From DASPLX01 sp035627375 (GTDB taxonomy: Bacteria; Pseudomonadota; Gammaproteobacteria; Burkholderiales; Burkholderiaceae_D): a stretch of 64,000 nt of DNA. Below the pieces are notes generated by a model, which saw only the letters and a list, made by a program, of their open reading frames with translations, was not told where the DNA came from and made no database searches. The position numbers were made by a program, and so were the translations under genes. The DNA is taken from contig DASPLX010000007.1 of assembly GCA_035627375.1 (NCBI GenBank), forward strand, positions 62,001-126,000. Direction: 5' to 3'. Shown here in pieces: positions 33,088-41,179 of this stretch; positions within the stretch are counted from its first letter, which is position 1, and the number at the start of each line of letters is the position of its first letter.

Positions 33088-34335
33088 TCAAATCTTGCCG
33101 AAGATGAGCGTACCGTTGGTGCCGCCAAAACCGAAGGAATTCTTGACGGCGACATTGATCGGCATAGAGCGTGCCGTGTTGGCACAGTAGTCGAGATCGC
33201 AGGCCGGATCCTGATTGAAGATGTTGATCGTCGGCGGCGACACCTGCTTATGCACCGCCAGGACCGTGAACACCGATTCGAGCCCGCCGGCGCCGCCGAG
33301 CAGATGGCCGGTCATCGACTTCGTGGAGTTCACGACGACTTTCTTCGCATGGTCGCCGAGCGCGCGCTTGATCGCGACGGTCTCGGCGATATCGCCAAGC
33401 GGGGTCGAGGTGCCGTGCGCATTGACGTAATCGACTTGATCCGGGTTGATGCCGGCGTTGCGCATTGCCGCGAGCATGCAGCGGCGCGCGCCGTCGCCGT
33501 CTTCGAGCGGCGCCGTCATATGATAGGCATCGGCGCTCATGCCGAAGCCGAGCAATTCGGCGTAAATCTTCGCGCCGCGCGCCTTGGCGTGCTCATACTC
33601 TTCGAGCACCATGACGCCCGCGCCTTCGCCGAGGACGAAACCGTCGCGATCCTTGTCCCACGGACGCGACGCCGTCGCCGGATCGTCGTTGCGCGCCGAA
33701 AGCGCGCGCGCCGCGGCGAAACCGCCGACGCCGAGCGGCGACACCGTCGATTCGGCGCCGCCGGCGATCATCACGTCGGCATCGCCGTATTCGATCAGAC
33801 GGCCGGCCTCGCCGATGCAATGCAGGCCCGTGGTGCAGGCCGTCACGATCGCCAGGTTTGGCCCCTTCAGGCCATACTTGATCGAGAGGTGGCCGGAAAT
33901 CATGTTGATGATCGATGCCGGCACGAAGAAAGGCGAAATGCGGCGCGGACCGCGATTCGTGTATTCGGTATGGGTCTCCTCGATCAGCGGCAGGCCGCCG
34001 ATGCCGGAACCGACGATCACGCCGATACGTTCCGCGTTCGCCTCGGTAACCTGGAGGCCGCTGTCCTGGAACGCCTGCATGCCGGCTGCCATGCCGTAAT
34101 GGATGAAGGTGTCCATATGGCGAGCTTCCTTGCCGGCCATGTAGTCCTCGACATTGAAGCCCTTGACTTCCCCCGCGAAGCGCGTGGACAAGGGCGTGGC
34201 ATCGAATTTGGTAATCGTCGCGATGCCGGACTTGCCTGCGACGAGCGCCTCCCAGGAATCGGCAACAGTGTTACCGACCGGGGAAACGCAACCCAGACCA
34301 GTGATGACGACGCGGCGTTGGCGCGAATGGCTCAA
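33088..34335 (-). CDS. fabF: 3-oxoacyl-[ACP] synthase II
   Basis: A 415-residue condensing enzyme. It begins RRVVITGLGCVSPVGNTVAD; the catalytic Cys lies in IVTACTTGLHCIGEA and the two His in NAHGTSTPLGDI and KSMTGHLLGGAGG. The start is a TTG at 34335 with AGGAGAG six bases upstream. It elongates fatty acids and is temperature-responsive in E. coli. It follows acpP by 109 bp in the conserved fab cluster. Confidence 0.96.
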   Translation of the reverse strand: MSHSRQRRVVITGLGCVSPVGNTVADSWEALVAGKSGIATITKFDATPLSTRFAGEVKGFNVEDYMAGKEARHMDTFIHYGMAAGMQAFQDSGLQVTEANAERIGVIVGSGIGGLPLIEETHTEYTNRGPRRISPFFVPASIINMISGHLSIKYGLKGPNLAIVTACTTGLHCIGEAGRLIEYGDADVMIAGGAESTVSPLGVGGFAAARALSARNDDPATASRPWDKDRDGFVLGEGAGVMVLEEYEHAKARGAKIYAELLGFGMSADAYHMTAPLEDGDGARRCMLAAMRNAGINPDQVDYVNAHGTSTPLGDIAETVAIKRALGDHAKKVVVNSTKSMTGHLLGGAGGLESVFTVLAVHKQVSPPTINIFNQDPACDLDYCANTARSMPINVAVKNSFGFGGTNGTLIFGKI

Positions 34336-34444
34336 GCGGCTCTCCTAACTATCCAGTCGGGGACGGAGCACCGGGGAAGCGCCGCCGGTTTGGCATGGCG
34401 CTCGAAGCTGGCCGGTCCTCTCGGTCCCGCTATTGCTAAAAACT

Positions 34445-34684
34445 TTATGCTTTGACGTGCGCCTTGGCGTAATCGATCGCCTGCTGCACCGTGGTGATCT
34501 TTTCGGCTTGCTCGTCCGGAATTTCCATTTCGAACTCGTCTTCCAGCGCCATCACGAGCTCAACCGTGTCGAGAGAATCAGCGCCGAGATCATCGACGAA
34601 GGACGATTCGTTCTTGATGTCTGCTTCGGCGACGCCCAGTTGCTCGGCGACGATCTTCTTCACGCGTTGTTCGATATCGGACAT
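34445..34684 (-). CDS. acpP: Acyl carrier protein
   Basis: A 79-residue acidic protein with the phosphopantetheine attachment Ser37 in DDLGADSLDTVELVMALEDE. It carries acyl chains for the Fab enzymes encoded around it and is activated by AcpS. The 125-bp leader 34685-34809 is AT-rich and probably holds its own promoter, as expected for a very abundant protein. Confidence 0.98.
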   Translation of the reverse strand: MSDIEQRVKKIVAEQLGVAEADIKNESSFVDDLGADSLDTVELVMALEDEFEMEIPDEQAEKITTVQQAIDYAKAHVKA

Positions 34685-34809
34685 GTTATGACTCCAGTCT
34701 TGGTGGTTATGGAAAGTGCGCGCATTTTATCAGGTTTGCGCAGTGAAAATTCATTTTCGGCTTCTACTTTCAAGAGGAACCAATTTACCTCTAAAAGCAA
34801 GGAAGTCGA

Positions 34810-35571
34810 TCAACTCATGTACATGCCGCCGTTCACATGCAAGGTCGTACCGGTGATGTAGGCAGCTTGCGGAGAAGCAAGGAAGGCGACGGCGGCAGCA
34901 ATGTCTTCCGGCGTGCCGAGACGGCCGAGCGGAATCTGTTCGAGCAAGGCTGCATGCTGCTGCTCTGACAGGACCTTGGTCATATCGGTATCGATGAAAC
35001 CCGGCGCCACGCAATTGACCGTGATATTGCGGCTGCCGATCTCGCGCGCCAACGCACGCGTCATGCCAGCCACCCCGGCCTTGGCCGCGGCATAATTCAT
35101 CTGCCCCGGATTCCCCGATGAACCGACGACGGAAGTGATGTTGATGATGCGGCCGGTCTTGGCTTTCATCATGCCGCGCAGCACGGCACGCGACAGGCGG
35201 CCGACTGCAGTGAGGTTGGTGGCGATGACATCGTCCCATTCCTCGTCCTTCATGCGCATCGCCAATTGATCCTTGGTAATGCCGGCATTGTTGACCAGGA
35301 TCGAAACGGCACCGTATTCCTTTTGAATCTGCTCGATCAAAGCGACGCTTGCTTCGGCGTCATTGACGTTGAGCACGACACCCTTGCCGCACCCGGGGAT
35401 GATGGCATCGAGATATTCGGAGATCGCGCCGGCGCCGGACTCCGTGGTCGCGGTACCGATGACTTTCGCGCCTTCCCTCGCCAGTTCCTGCGCGATGGCA
35501 CGGCCGATGCCGCGCGATGCGCCGGTGACGAGAGCGACTTGATTATTCAGGTTGGCGTTTTGCATGATCAT
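34810..35571 (-). CDS. fabG: 3-oxoacyl-[ACP] reductase
   Basis: A 253-residue short-chain dehydrogenase. The NADP motif TGASRGIGRAIAQEL, the NNAG motif ILVNNAGITKD and the catalytic Ser-Tyr-Lys (INITSVVGSSGNPGQMNYAA, followed by AK) are present. The start ATG at 35571 overlaps the fabD stop as ATGA; the ATG two codons later (35565) is also possible. It performs the first reduction of fatty acid elongation. Confidence 0.96.
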   Translation of the reverse strand: MIMQNANLNNQVALVTGASRGIGRAIAQELAREGAKVIGTATTESGAGAISEYLDAIIPGCGKGVVLNVNDAEASVALIEQIQKEYGAVSILVNNAGITKDQLAMRMKDEEWDDVIATNLTAVGRLSRAVLRGMMKAKTGRIINITSVVGSSGNPGQMNYAAAKAGVAGMTRALAREIGSRNITVNCVAPGFIDTDMTKVLSEQQHAALLEQIPLGRLGTPEDIAAAVAFLASPQAAYITGTTLHVNGGMYMS

Positions 35572-36500
35572 TTCAAGAGTTCGAGAACATTGTCCAGGGA
35601 AGCCTGATCGAAGATCGCCTCGCCGATCAGGTTGCCGTTGATACGCTTGGTCAAGCCGGTCAGCACCTTGCCCGGGCCGCACTCGACGACGTGCGTCACG
35701 CCCTCGGCAGCCATTCTTTGCACCGTCTCCACCCAACGCACGGGGCTGGCCGCCTGGCGCACCAAGGCATCCTTGATCGCCGCCGGATCGTTTGCGATCG
35801 CCACGTCGACATTGTTAATCACCGGAATCCGCGGTTCCGAGAATTGCAGCGCCGAGACGTAATCACGCAAGCGATCCGACGCCGGCTTCAGCAGCGACGA
35901 ATGGAAAGGCGCGGAAACCGGCAAGGGCAAAGCCCGCTTTGCTCCTTTCGCCTTGGCCGCTTCGCAAGCACGCTCGACCGCGGCCTTGGCGCCCGCGATC
36001 ACGACTTGCGCCGGAGCGTTGAAATTCACGGCCTCGACCACATCCCCTTGCGCGGCTTCGGCGCAGGCGGCGCGCACATCATCGTCCGACAGACCGAGAA
36101 TCGCCGCCATGCCTCCTTGACCGACCGGCACCGCTTCCTGCATTGCCTGTGCGCGAAAGCGCACCAGAGGGACAGCATCCTTGAAAGAGATAACGCCAGC
36201 GGCCACCAACGCCGAATACTCGCCAAGACTGTGGCCCGCGACAACCGATGGCACCTTGCCGCCTGCCGCGATCCATGCGCGATACGCGGCTACCGCCGCG
36301 GTCAACATGACCGGTTGCGTATTGGTGGTCAGGTCGAGCTCTTCCTTCGGACCTTCGGCGATCAACCTGCCGAGGTCGAGCCTGAGCGCTTCCGAGGCTT
36401 CGGCCACGGTATCGGCGACCACATTGTTGCCGGCGAATCCGTTCAGCATGCCTATGGCTTGCGAACCCTGGCCGGGAAAGACGAATGCGAATTTCGACAT
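35568..36500 (-). CDS. fabD: Malonyl-CoA:ACP transacylase
   Basis: A 310-residue acyltransferase: FAFVFPGQGSQAIGMLNGF at the start, the nucleophile elbow GHSLGEYSALVAAGVI, and the catalytic His region LPVSAPFHSSLLKPA. It moves malonyl groups from CoA to AcpP. It lies 86 bp after fabH and is coupled to fabG. Confidence 0.97.
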   Translation of the reverse strand: MSKFAFVFPGQGSQAIGMLNGFAGNNVVADTVAEASEALRLDLGRLIAEGPKEELDLTTNTQPVMLTAAVAAYRAWIAAGGKVPSVVAGHSLGEYSALVAAGVISFKDAVPLVRFRAQAMQEAVPVGQGGMAAILGLSDDDVRAACAEAAQGDVVEAVNFNAPAQVVIAGAKAAVERACEAAKAKGAKRALPLPVSAPFHSSLLKPASDRLRDYVSALQFSEPRIPVINNVDVAIANDPAAIKDALVRQAASPVRWVETVQRMAAEGVTHVVECGPGKVLTGLTKRINGNLIGEAIFDQASLDNVLELLK

Positions 36501-36586
36501 TGCTATTTGTTGTTTGTTAGAAAGAGAAGTCTAAGCCTAATCGGAGAGAGCGGAAACGCACGCTGCGCTTCCATGCACCACCCGCA

Positions 36587-37573
36587 TTACATTCTGGCGA
36601 GCGCGGCGCCCCATGTAAAACCGCCGCCGACGCCTTCCATCATCACGATCTGCCCGGGCCTGACGCGGCCGTCGCGCACCGCGGCGTCCAGTGCCAGAGG
36701 AATCGACGCCGCCGAGGTGTTGCCGTGCTGATCAACGGTCACCACCATTTTCTCGAGCGGCAGGCCGAGTTTCTTCGCGGTGCCTTGCATGATGCGAATA
36801 TTCGCCTGGTGGGGAATCAGCCAGTCGATTTGCGCCGGCGTCATGCCGGCGATTTCGAGCGCTTCGTTCGCGACCTTGTCGAGCACGGAAACCGCCAGCT
36901 TGAATACCGCCGGACCGTCCATGTAGAGATAGGCGCTGCCTTCGACCGCGCCGTGATTGACGCTGCCGGGCACGCAGAGGATATGGCCATGGCTTCCATC
37001 CGCATGCAGCTTGGTCGCCAGGATTCCAGGCTCCGTAGAGGCGCTCAGGACGACTGCGCCCGCGCCGTCGCCAAACAGCACGCATGTCGTGCGATCGTCG
37101 AAATCGAGAATACGGGAGAACACTTCGGCGCCGATCACCAGCACATTCTTGTGCGCCCCGGATTTGATGAAACTATCGGCGATCGTCAATGCGTAGACGA
37201 AGCCGCTGCATACCGCCTGCACATCGACGGCCGCGCAGCTGTTGGTGATGCCGAGTTTCTTCTGCACGACGCAAGCCGTGCTGGGGAAACCACCGAGATG
37301 ATCGGGAGTCGAGGTGGCGAGTATGATCATGTCGATGTCGTTCGCCTGCAAGCCGGCAGCCTCGATCGCGGGCTTGGCGGCGGCAACCGCGAGATCGCTC
37401 GACAGCACGTCCGGCTCCGCGTAGTGGCGCGCGGAAATGCCGCTGCGCGACACGATCCATTCATCCGAAGTCTCGATCCCCTTTTCCGCCAATTGAGCGG
37501 CCAATTCGTCATTCGTCACGCGCTTGGGAGGCAGATAGCTGCCGGTCCCGACGATTTTGCTGTAGAGAGTCAT
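36587..37573 (-). CDS. fabH: 3-oxoacyl-[ACP] synthase III
   Basis: A 328-residue initiating condensing enzyme. The catalytic Cys is in AVDVQAVCSGFVYALT, the His in DWLIPHQANIRIMQG and the Asn in VDQHGNTSAASIPLAL. It condenses acetyl-CoA with malonyl-ACP. The start overlaps the plsX stop by four bases, matching the usual plsX-fabH coupling. Confidence 0.97.
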   Translation of the reverse strand: MTLYSKIVGTGSYLPPKRVTNDELAAQLAEKGIETSDEWIVSRSGISARHYAEPDVLSSDLAVAAAKPAIEAAGLQANDIDMIILATSTPDHLGGFPSTACVVQKKLGITNSCAAVDVQAVCSGFVYALTIADSFIKSGAHKNVLVIGAEVFSRILDFDDRTTCVLFGDGAGAVVLSASTEPGILATKLHADGSHGHILCVPGSVNHGAVEGSAYLYMDGPAVFKLAVSVLDKVANEALEIAGMTPAQIDWLIPHQANIRIMQGTAKKLGLPLEKMVVTVDQHGNTSAASIPLALDAAVRDGRVRPGQIVMMEGVGGGFTWGAALARM

Positions 37574-38661
37574 GCCGTTTTCTGTTCTGTGAGTTCTGTC
37601 GTGGCAGCCGCGCCCGCCGAAGCCGTAACTACGGATTGCGGCATCACCTCGGCAATCGTGCTGGAAATACGGGAGAGGACATTATGACTGGCGGCATCAT
37701 AGGCACGCTTGATGGCCCATTCGAAACCATAGGCGTCAGCGCCGCCGTGGCTCTTGAATACGAGGCCGCGCAAACCAAGCAGGCTGGCGCCGTTGTAGCG
37801 CGACGGGTTCATGCGGCGCGAGAAGGACTGGAGCGCGGGCCTGGCGATCAATGCCCCGAGCAAGCCGAGCCAGTTATTCTTCAGTTCGGCAGTCAAGGTG
37901 CTTTTGACGAACTTCGCGAGCCCTTCCGATGCCTTGAGGACGACATTGCCGACGAAGCCGTCGCACACCACGATATCGGTCGTGCCCTTGAAAATGTCGT
38001 TGCCCTCGACATTGCCGTAGAAATTCAGGACACCCTTCTCATGATCGGCGCGTAACAGGACGGCCGTCTGCTTGACGACCTCGTTACCCTTGATGTCCTC
38101 CTCGCCGACGTTCAGCAGGCCCACCGCCGGCTTGGCATTGCCTTCGGAAGCAGCCACCAGCACCGTCGCCATCAACGCAAACTGATGCAGATGATGCGGC
38201 TCGCAATCGACATTGGCGCCGAGGTCGAGCATATAGGTCGGGCGGTCCTTCTCATTGGGAATCAGCGTGCAGATGGCGGGACGATCGACGCCGGGCAGCG
38301 TCTTGAGGATATAGCGCGACACCGCCATCAGCGCGCCGGTATTGCCGGCGGATACGCATGCATGCGCGTCGCCCGACTTGACGAGGCTGATCGCTACGCG
38401 CATCGACGAATCCTTCTTGCGGCGCAAGGCGACTTCCAGAGGATCGTCCATCGTGACGACCTCGGAAGCATGCAGCACCGACAAGCGCGGATGCGTTTCC
38501 GCGATCTTGTGCTTCTTCAGCTCGGCGCGCACGACATCCTCCAGGCCAACCAATACCAGTTCGGCCTCGGGTTCGTGATTGAGGAAGGAAACGGCTGCGG
38601 GAATGGTGACAGACGGGCCGTGATCACCGCCCATGCAGTCGATGGCAATTTTGATGGTCAT
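37570..38661 (-). CDS. plsX: Phosphate acyltransferase PlsX
   Basis: A 363-residue protein beginning IKIAIDCMGGDHGPSVTIPA, the PlsX signature, with VSAGNTGALMAVSRYIL and CDGFVGNVVLKASEGLAKF. It converts acyl-ACP to acyl-phosphate for phospholipid synthesis at the membrane. The C-terminal Ala/Thr tail after residue 345 is slightly longer than usual. It lies 162 bp after rpmF. Confidence 0.96.
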   Translation of the reverse strand: MTIKIAIDCMGGDHGPSVTIPAAVSFLNHEPEAELVLVGLEDVVRAELKKHKIAETHPRLSVLHASEVVTMDDPLEVALRRKKDSSMRVAISLVKSGDAHACVSAGNTGALMAVSRYILKTLPGVDRPAICTLIPNEKDRPTYMLDLGANVDCEPHHLHQFALMATVLVAASEGNAKPAVGLLNVGEEDIKGNEVVKQTAVLLRADHEKGVLNFYGNVEGNDIFKGTTDIVVCDGFVGNVVLKASEGLAKFVKSTLTAELKNNWLGLLGALIARPALQSFSRRMNPSRYNGASLLGLRGLVFKSHGGADAYGFEWAIKRAYDAASHNVLSRISSTIAEVMPQSVVTASAGAAATTELTEQKTA

Positions 38662-38719
38662 TGTTCAGTGCCCGGCCATTCCGCGAGGAAATGGCATCGG
38701 CTTGCCTCAAAATGACGCG

Positions 38720-38794
38720 ATATGCTGTTTTGCATATGAAAAAACGGCGCCAAGCTAGAAACGACTCCGAACCGAATCTGAACTTTGGGCGCCG
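38720..38794 (-). terminator. Two stem-loops between rpmF and plsX
   Basis: On the minus strand CGGCGCCCAA (38794-38785) can pair with TTGGCGCCG (38753-38745), with one bulge and a loop of about 30 bases, and is followed by six T. A second 6-bp stem ATATGC/GCATAT lies at 38720-38737. This looks like a partial terminator or attenuator after the abundant rpmF message and before plsX. Confidence 0.5.
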
Positions 38795-38823
38795 CTTTTG
38801 CGACTCGAGAAACAGACGAGAGA

Positions 38824-39006
38824 TTACTCGTCGTTCTTGGTCTTCAGGACTTTACGGCCGCGATAGTAGCCGTTCGGGCTGATATGGTGACGCAGATGGG
38901 TCTCGCCGGTGGTCGGCTCGACTGCCAGTTGCGGAGCAACCAGGAAATCGTGCGAACGATGCATGCCGCGCTTGGACGGGGACTTTTTGTTTTGTTGAAC
39001 AGCCAT
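38824..39006 (-). CDS. rpmF: 50S ribosomal protein L32
   Basis: A 60-residue basic protein beginning AVQQNKKSPSKRGMHRSHDF, with GETHLRHHISPNGYYRGRKV. The zinc-binding Cys residues of C+ L32 forms are absent, as is common in this group. It lies 107 bp after yceD and precedes plsX, as in E. coli. Confidence 0.97.
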   Translation of the reverse strand: MAVQQNKKSPSKRGMHRSHDFLVAPQLAVEPTTGETHLRHHISPNGYYRGRKVLKTKNDE

Positions 39007-39113
39007 GATAACTCCTAGATCTGAATTTCAAAATTGTAACACATCCGGCGCTCATTACCCATGAGCAAACCGGCGATCCTTGCGAAGCGCCTATTTTCAG
39101 ATCAGGCGCGACA

Positions 39114-39611
39114 TTACTGCTTCAAGTTCTTCAGCACCGCGAACGGCGATTCCTTATCCGTCTTCCGCAACGCCTCGAGCGCTTCTTGATCCGGACAAAC
39201 CTCATGCTTCGGCGACAAGGGCAGCGACAACAGCACCTCGTCCTCGATCAGATCGATGACGCTCATTGCCTGCGAACCGGCAATGACGTCGACCGACTCA
39301 TCGTCGATCAAGGTCTCGATCGCATCGATGCTTTCCTCATCCGGCGCCAGCACCAGCACGACTTCCGAATCCACGTCGAACGAGAATGGCGTCAGGCAAC
39401 GCTGGCACATCAGCTTGACCGTCCCGGACACCGACAACGTCAACTGCGAATGCCCGTGACCATCGCGACCGCCTTGCAGCGACCATTTGATCGCACCGGA
39501 CTTGTCAGCGGTATCCGCAGACACGCGCGCCAAATCGGCGACCGGCACCTCACCTTCGCGCCGCTCTTTCTGCCGGCAAAATTCAAAGGCATCAATGACA
39601 AAAGCATCCAT
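39114..39611 (-). CDS. yceD: YceD/DUF177 family 23S rRNA accumulation protein
   Basis: A 165-residue protein of the DUF177 family: LTLSVSGTVKLMCQRCLTPF with the Cys pair, then an acidic segment (ESIDAIETLIDDESVDVI), IDLIEDEVLLSLPLSPKHEV and a final Cys (VCPDQ). It lies upstream of rpmF in most bacteria and is linked to 23S rRNA and L32 handling. It is divergent from the maf gene with a 95-bp shared promoter region. Confidence 0.92.
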   Translation of the reverse strand: MDAFVIDAFEFCRQKERREGEVPVADLARVSADTADKSGAIKWSLQGGRDGHGHSQLTLSVSGTVKLMCQRCLTPFSFDVDSEVVLVLAPDEESIDAIETLIDDESVDVIAGSQAMSVIDLIEDEVLLSLPLSPKHEVCPDQEALEALRKTDKESPFAVLKNLKQ

Positions 39612-39706
39612 GGTTTTAGCCGAACCCGGAAAACCTGCGATAATAACAGGCTTTTCCTTTATTCGTCAAAGCTTTAGCGCTCTTTTGTCGAGTGATCGTT
39701 CAGAAA

Positions 39707-40342
39707 ATGTCGAAAACACCCTATTCCACCGCTCCCGTCGCCATGCCAGCCCGCCTGATTCTCGGCTCCAGCTCGAAATACCGCAGGGAACTGCTGTCGC
39801 GCCTGCTTCTCCCGTTCGACGTCATGGCACCGGAGATCGATGAGGCACCGTTGGCCGAAGAATCCCCCGAAATGACGGCCTTACGGCTGGCGCAATCCAA
39901 AGCGGAGGCCATCGCCAGGCAAGCGCCGGGAGCGCTTGTCATCGGCTCGGACCAGGTCGCGACGCTCGACGGCATCCAAATCGGAAAGCCTGGGACGCAT
40001 GAAAATGCCTTGAAACAATTACAAACGATGCGCGGGCGCAAAGTCGTGTTTCATACGGCGCTCTGCCTGTGGGATGGCCGTGAAGAGAGACGCGAATTTG
40101 CCGCGCAAATCGAAAATATCCAAACCTTCGTCACCTTCCGCGACCTGCCGGATCACGAGCTGGATGCCTACCTTCGCATCGAGCAGCCATATGATTGCGC
40201 CGGCAGCGCCAAAAACGAAGGGCTTGGCATCGCGCTCATCGAAAAAATCGAAAGCATCGACCCGACCGCATTGACCGGCTTGCCGCTGATCGCGCTGACA
40301 ACCATGCTGCGCCGGGCCGGCGTGCCGTTCTTCGGAGCATAA
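39707..40342 (+). CDS. Maf family nucleotide pyrophosphatase (YceF type)
   Basis: About 211 residues from ATG at 39707 (a second ATG at 39743 is also usable). The Maf signature ARLILGSSSKYRRELLSRLL is followed by the Glu-containing APEIDEAPLAEESPE and VIGSDQVATLDG. C-terminal PYDCAGSAKNEGLGIALIEK is of the YceF class, which hydrolyses m7GTP; position beside yceD-rpmF matches E. coli yceF. It prevents incorporation of modified nucleotides. The methyltransferase gene follows ten bases later. Confidence 0.9.
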   Translation: MSKTPYSTAPVAMPARLILGSSSKYRRELLSRLLLPFDVMAPEIDEAPLAEESPEMTALRLAQSKAEAIARQAPGALVIGSDQVATLDGIQIGKPGTHENALKQLQTMRGRKVVFHTALCLWDGREERREFAAQIENIQTFVTFRDLPDHELDAYLRIEQPYDCAGSAKNEGLGIALIEKIESIDPTALTGLPLIALTTMLRRAGVPFFGA

Positions 40343-40352
40343 GGAACGCATC

Positions 40353-41105
40353 ATGCCCGGCATTCTGTACCTGATTCCCAATACGCTCGGCCCCACGGAA
40401 GGAGGCGCGGCCGACCCTCTCGCCCATATCATTCCCGAGGAGGTTCGCGTCGTCACCGCACGCCTGGACTACTTCATCGCCGAGAATGCGAAGACGACGC
40501 GCGCCTTCCTGAAAATCGTCGCCGCCAAACATCCCCTCGCCAAACCGCTGCAGGAAATCCGCATCGCGGAACTGAATGTACAGACCGATGCCGCCGCATT
40601 GCCTGCGCTGCTGGCGCCCGTGATCGAGGGGCGCGATGCAGGCTTGATTTCGGAAGCCGGAGTACCGGCAGTTGCCGACCCAGGCGCCAACCTCGTGCGA
40701 TTGGCGCATGCGCACGGCATCGTCGTCAAACCCCTGGTCGGCCCCTCTTCGCTACTGCTGGCTGTCATGGCGAGCGGCTTGAACGGACAGAGCTTTGCAT
40801 TCAACGGTTATTTGCCGATCGACGCCACCGAACGCGCCAAGCGTCTCAGGGAACTGGAAAACCGTTCGCGCCATGATCGCCAGACGCAGCTGTTCATTGA
40901 AACGCCGTACCGCAACGGCAGCCTGCTCGACACCCTCGCCAACTGCTGCCAGGGCAACACCCTGATCTGCGTCGCGACCGACTTGACGCTATCGACAGAA
41001 TCGATCAAGACCCAGAGCGCGGCGCATTGGAAGCGCGATCTCGCCGGCGGCAAGATGCCCGACTTTCACAAGAAACCGACCGTTTTCCTCTTGCTGGCAC
41101 AATAA
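40353..41105 (+). CDS. SAM-dependent methyltransferase (tetrapyrrole methylase fold, RsmI-like)
   Basis: A 250-residue TP-methylase-fold protein. GILYLIPNTLGPTEGG at the start replaces the usual RsmI start, then VTARLDYFIAENAKTTRAFL, GLISEAGVPAVADPGANLVR with the SAM loop, and VKPLVGPSSLLLAVMASGLN are seen. RsmI relatives methylate C1402 of 16S rRNA, but this shorter branch is a distinct group whose substrate is not established. It probably forms an operon with the Maf gene. Confidence 0.85.
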   Translation: MPGILYLIPNTLGPTEGGAADPLAHIIPEEVRVVTARLDYFIAENAKTTRAFLKIVAAKHPLAKPLQEIRIAELNVQTDAAALPALLAPVIEGRDAGLISEAGVPAVADPGANLVRLAHAHGIVVKPLVGPSSLLLAVMASGLNGQSFAFNGYLPIDATERAKRLRELENRSRHDRQTQLFIETPYRNGSLLDTLANCCQGNTLICVATDLTLSTESIKTQSAAHWKRDLAGGKMPDFHKKPTVFLLLAQ

Positions 41106-41179
41106 TTCTTGCCCCGCAGGACAAGAGCGCGATTTTGCGATAAGCTGCGCGCCTTCCAAATCGCCGTCGAATCCATAAC

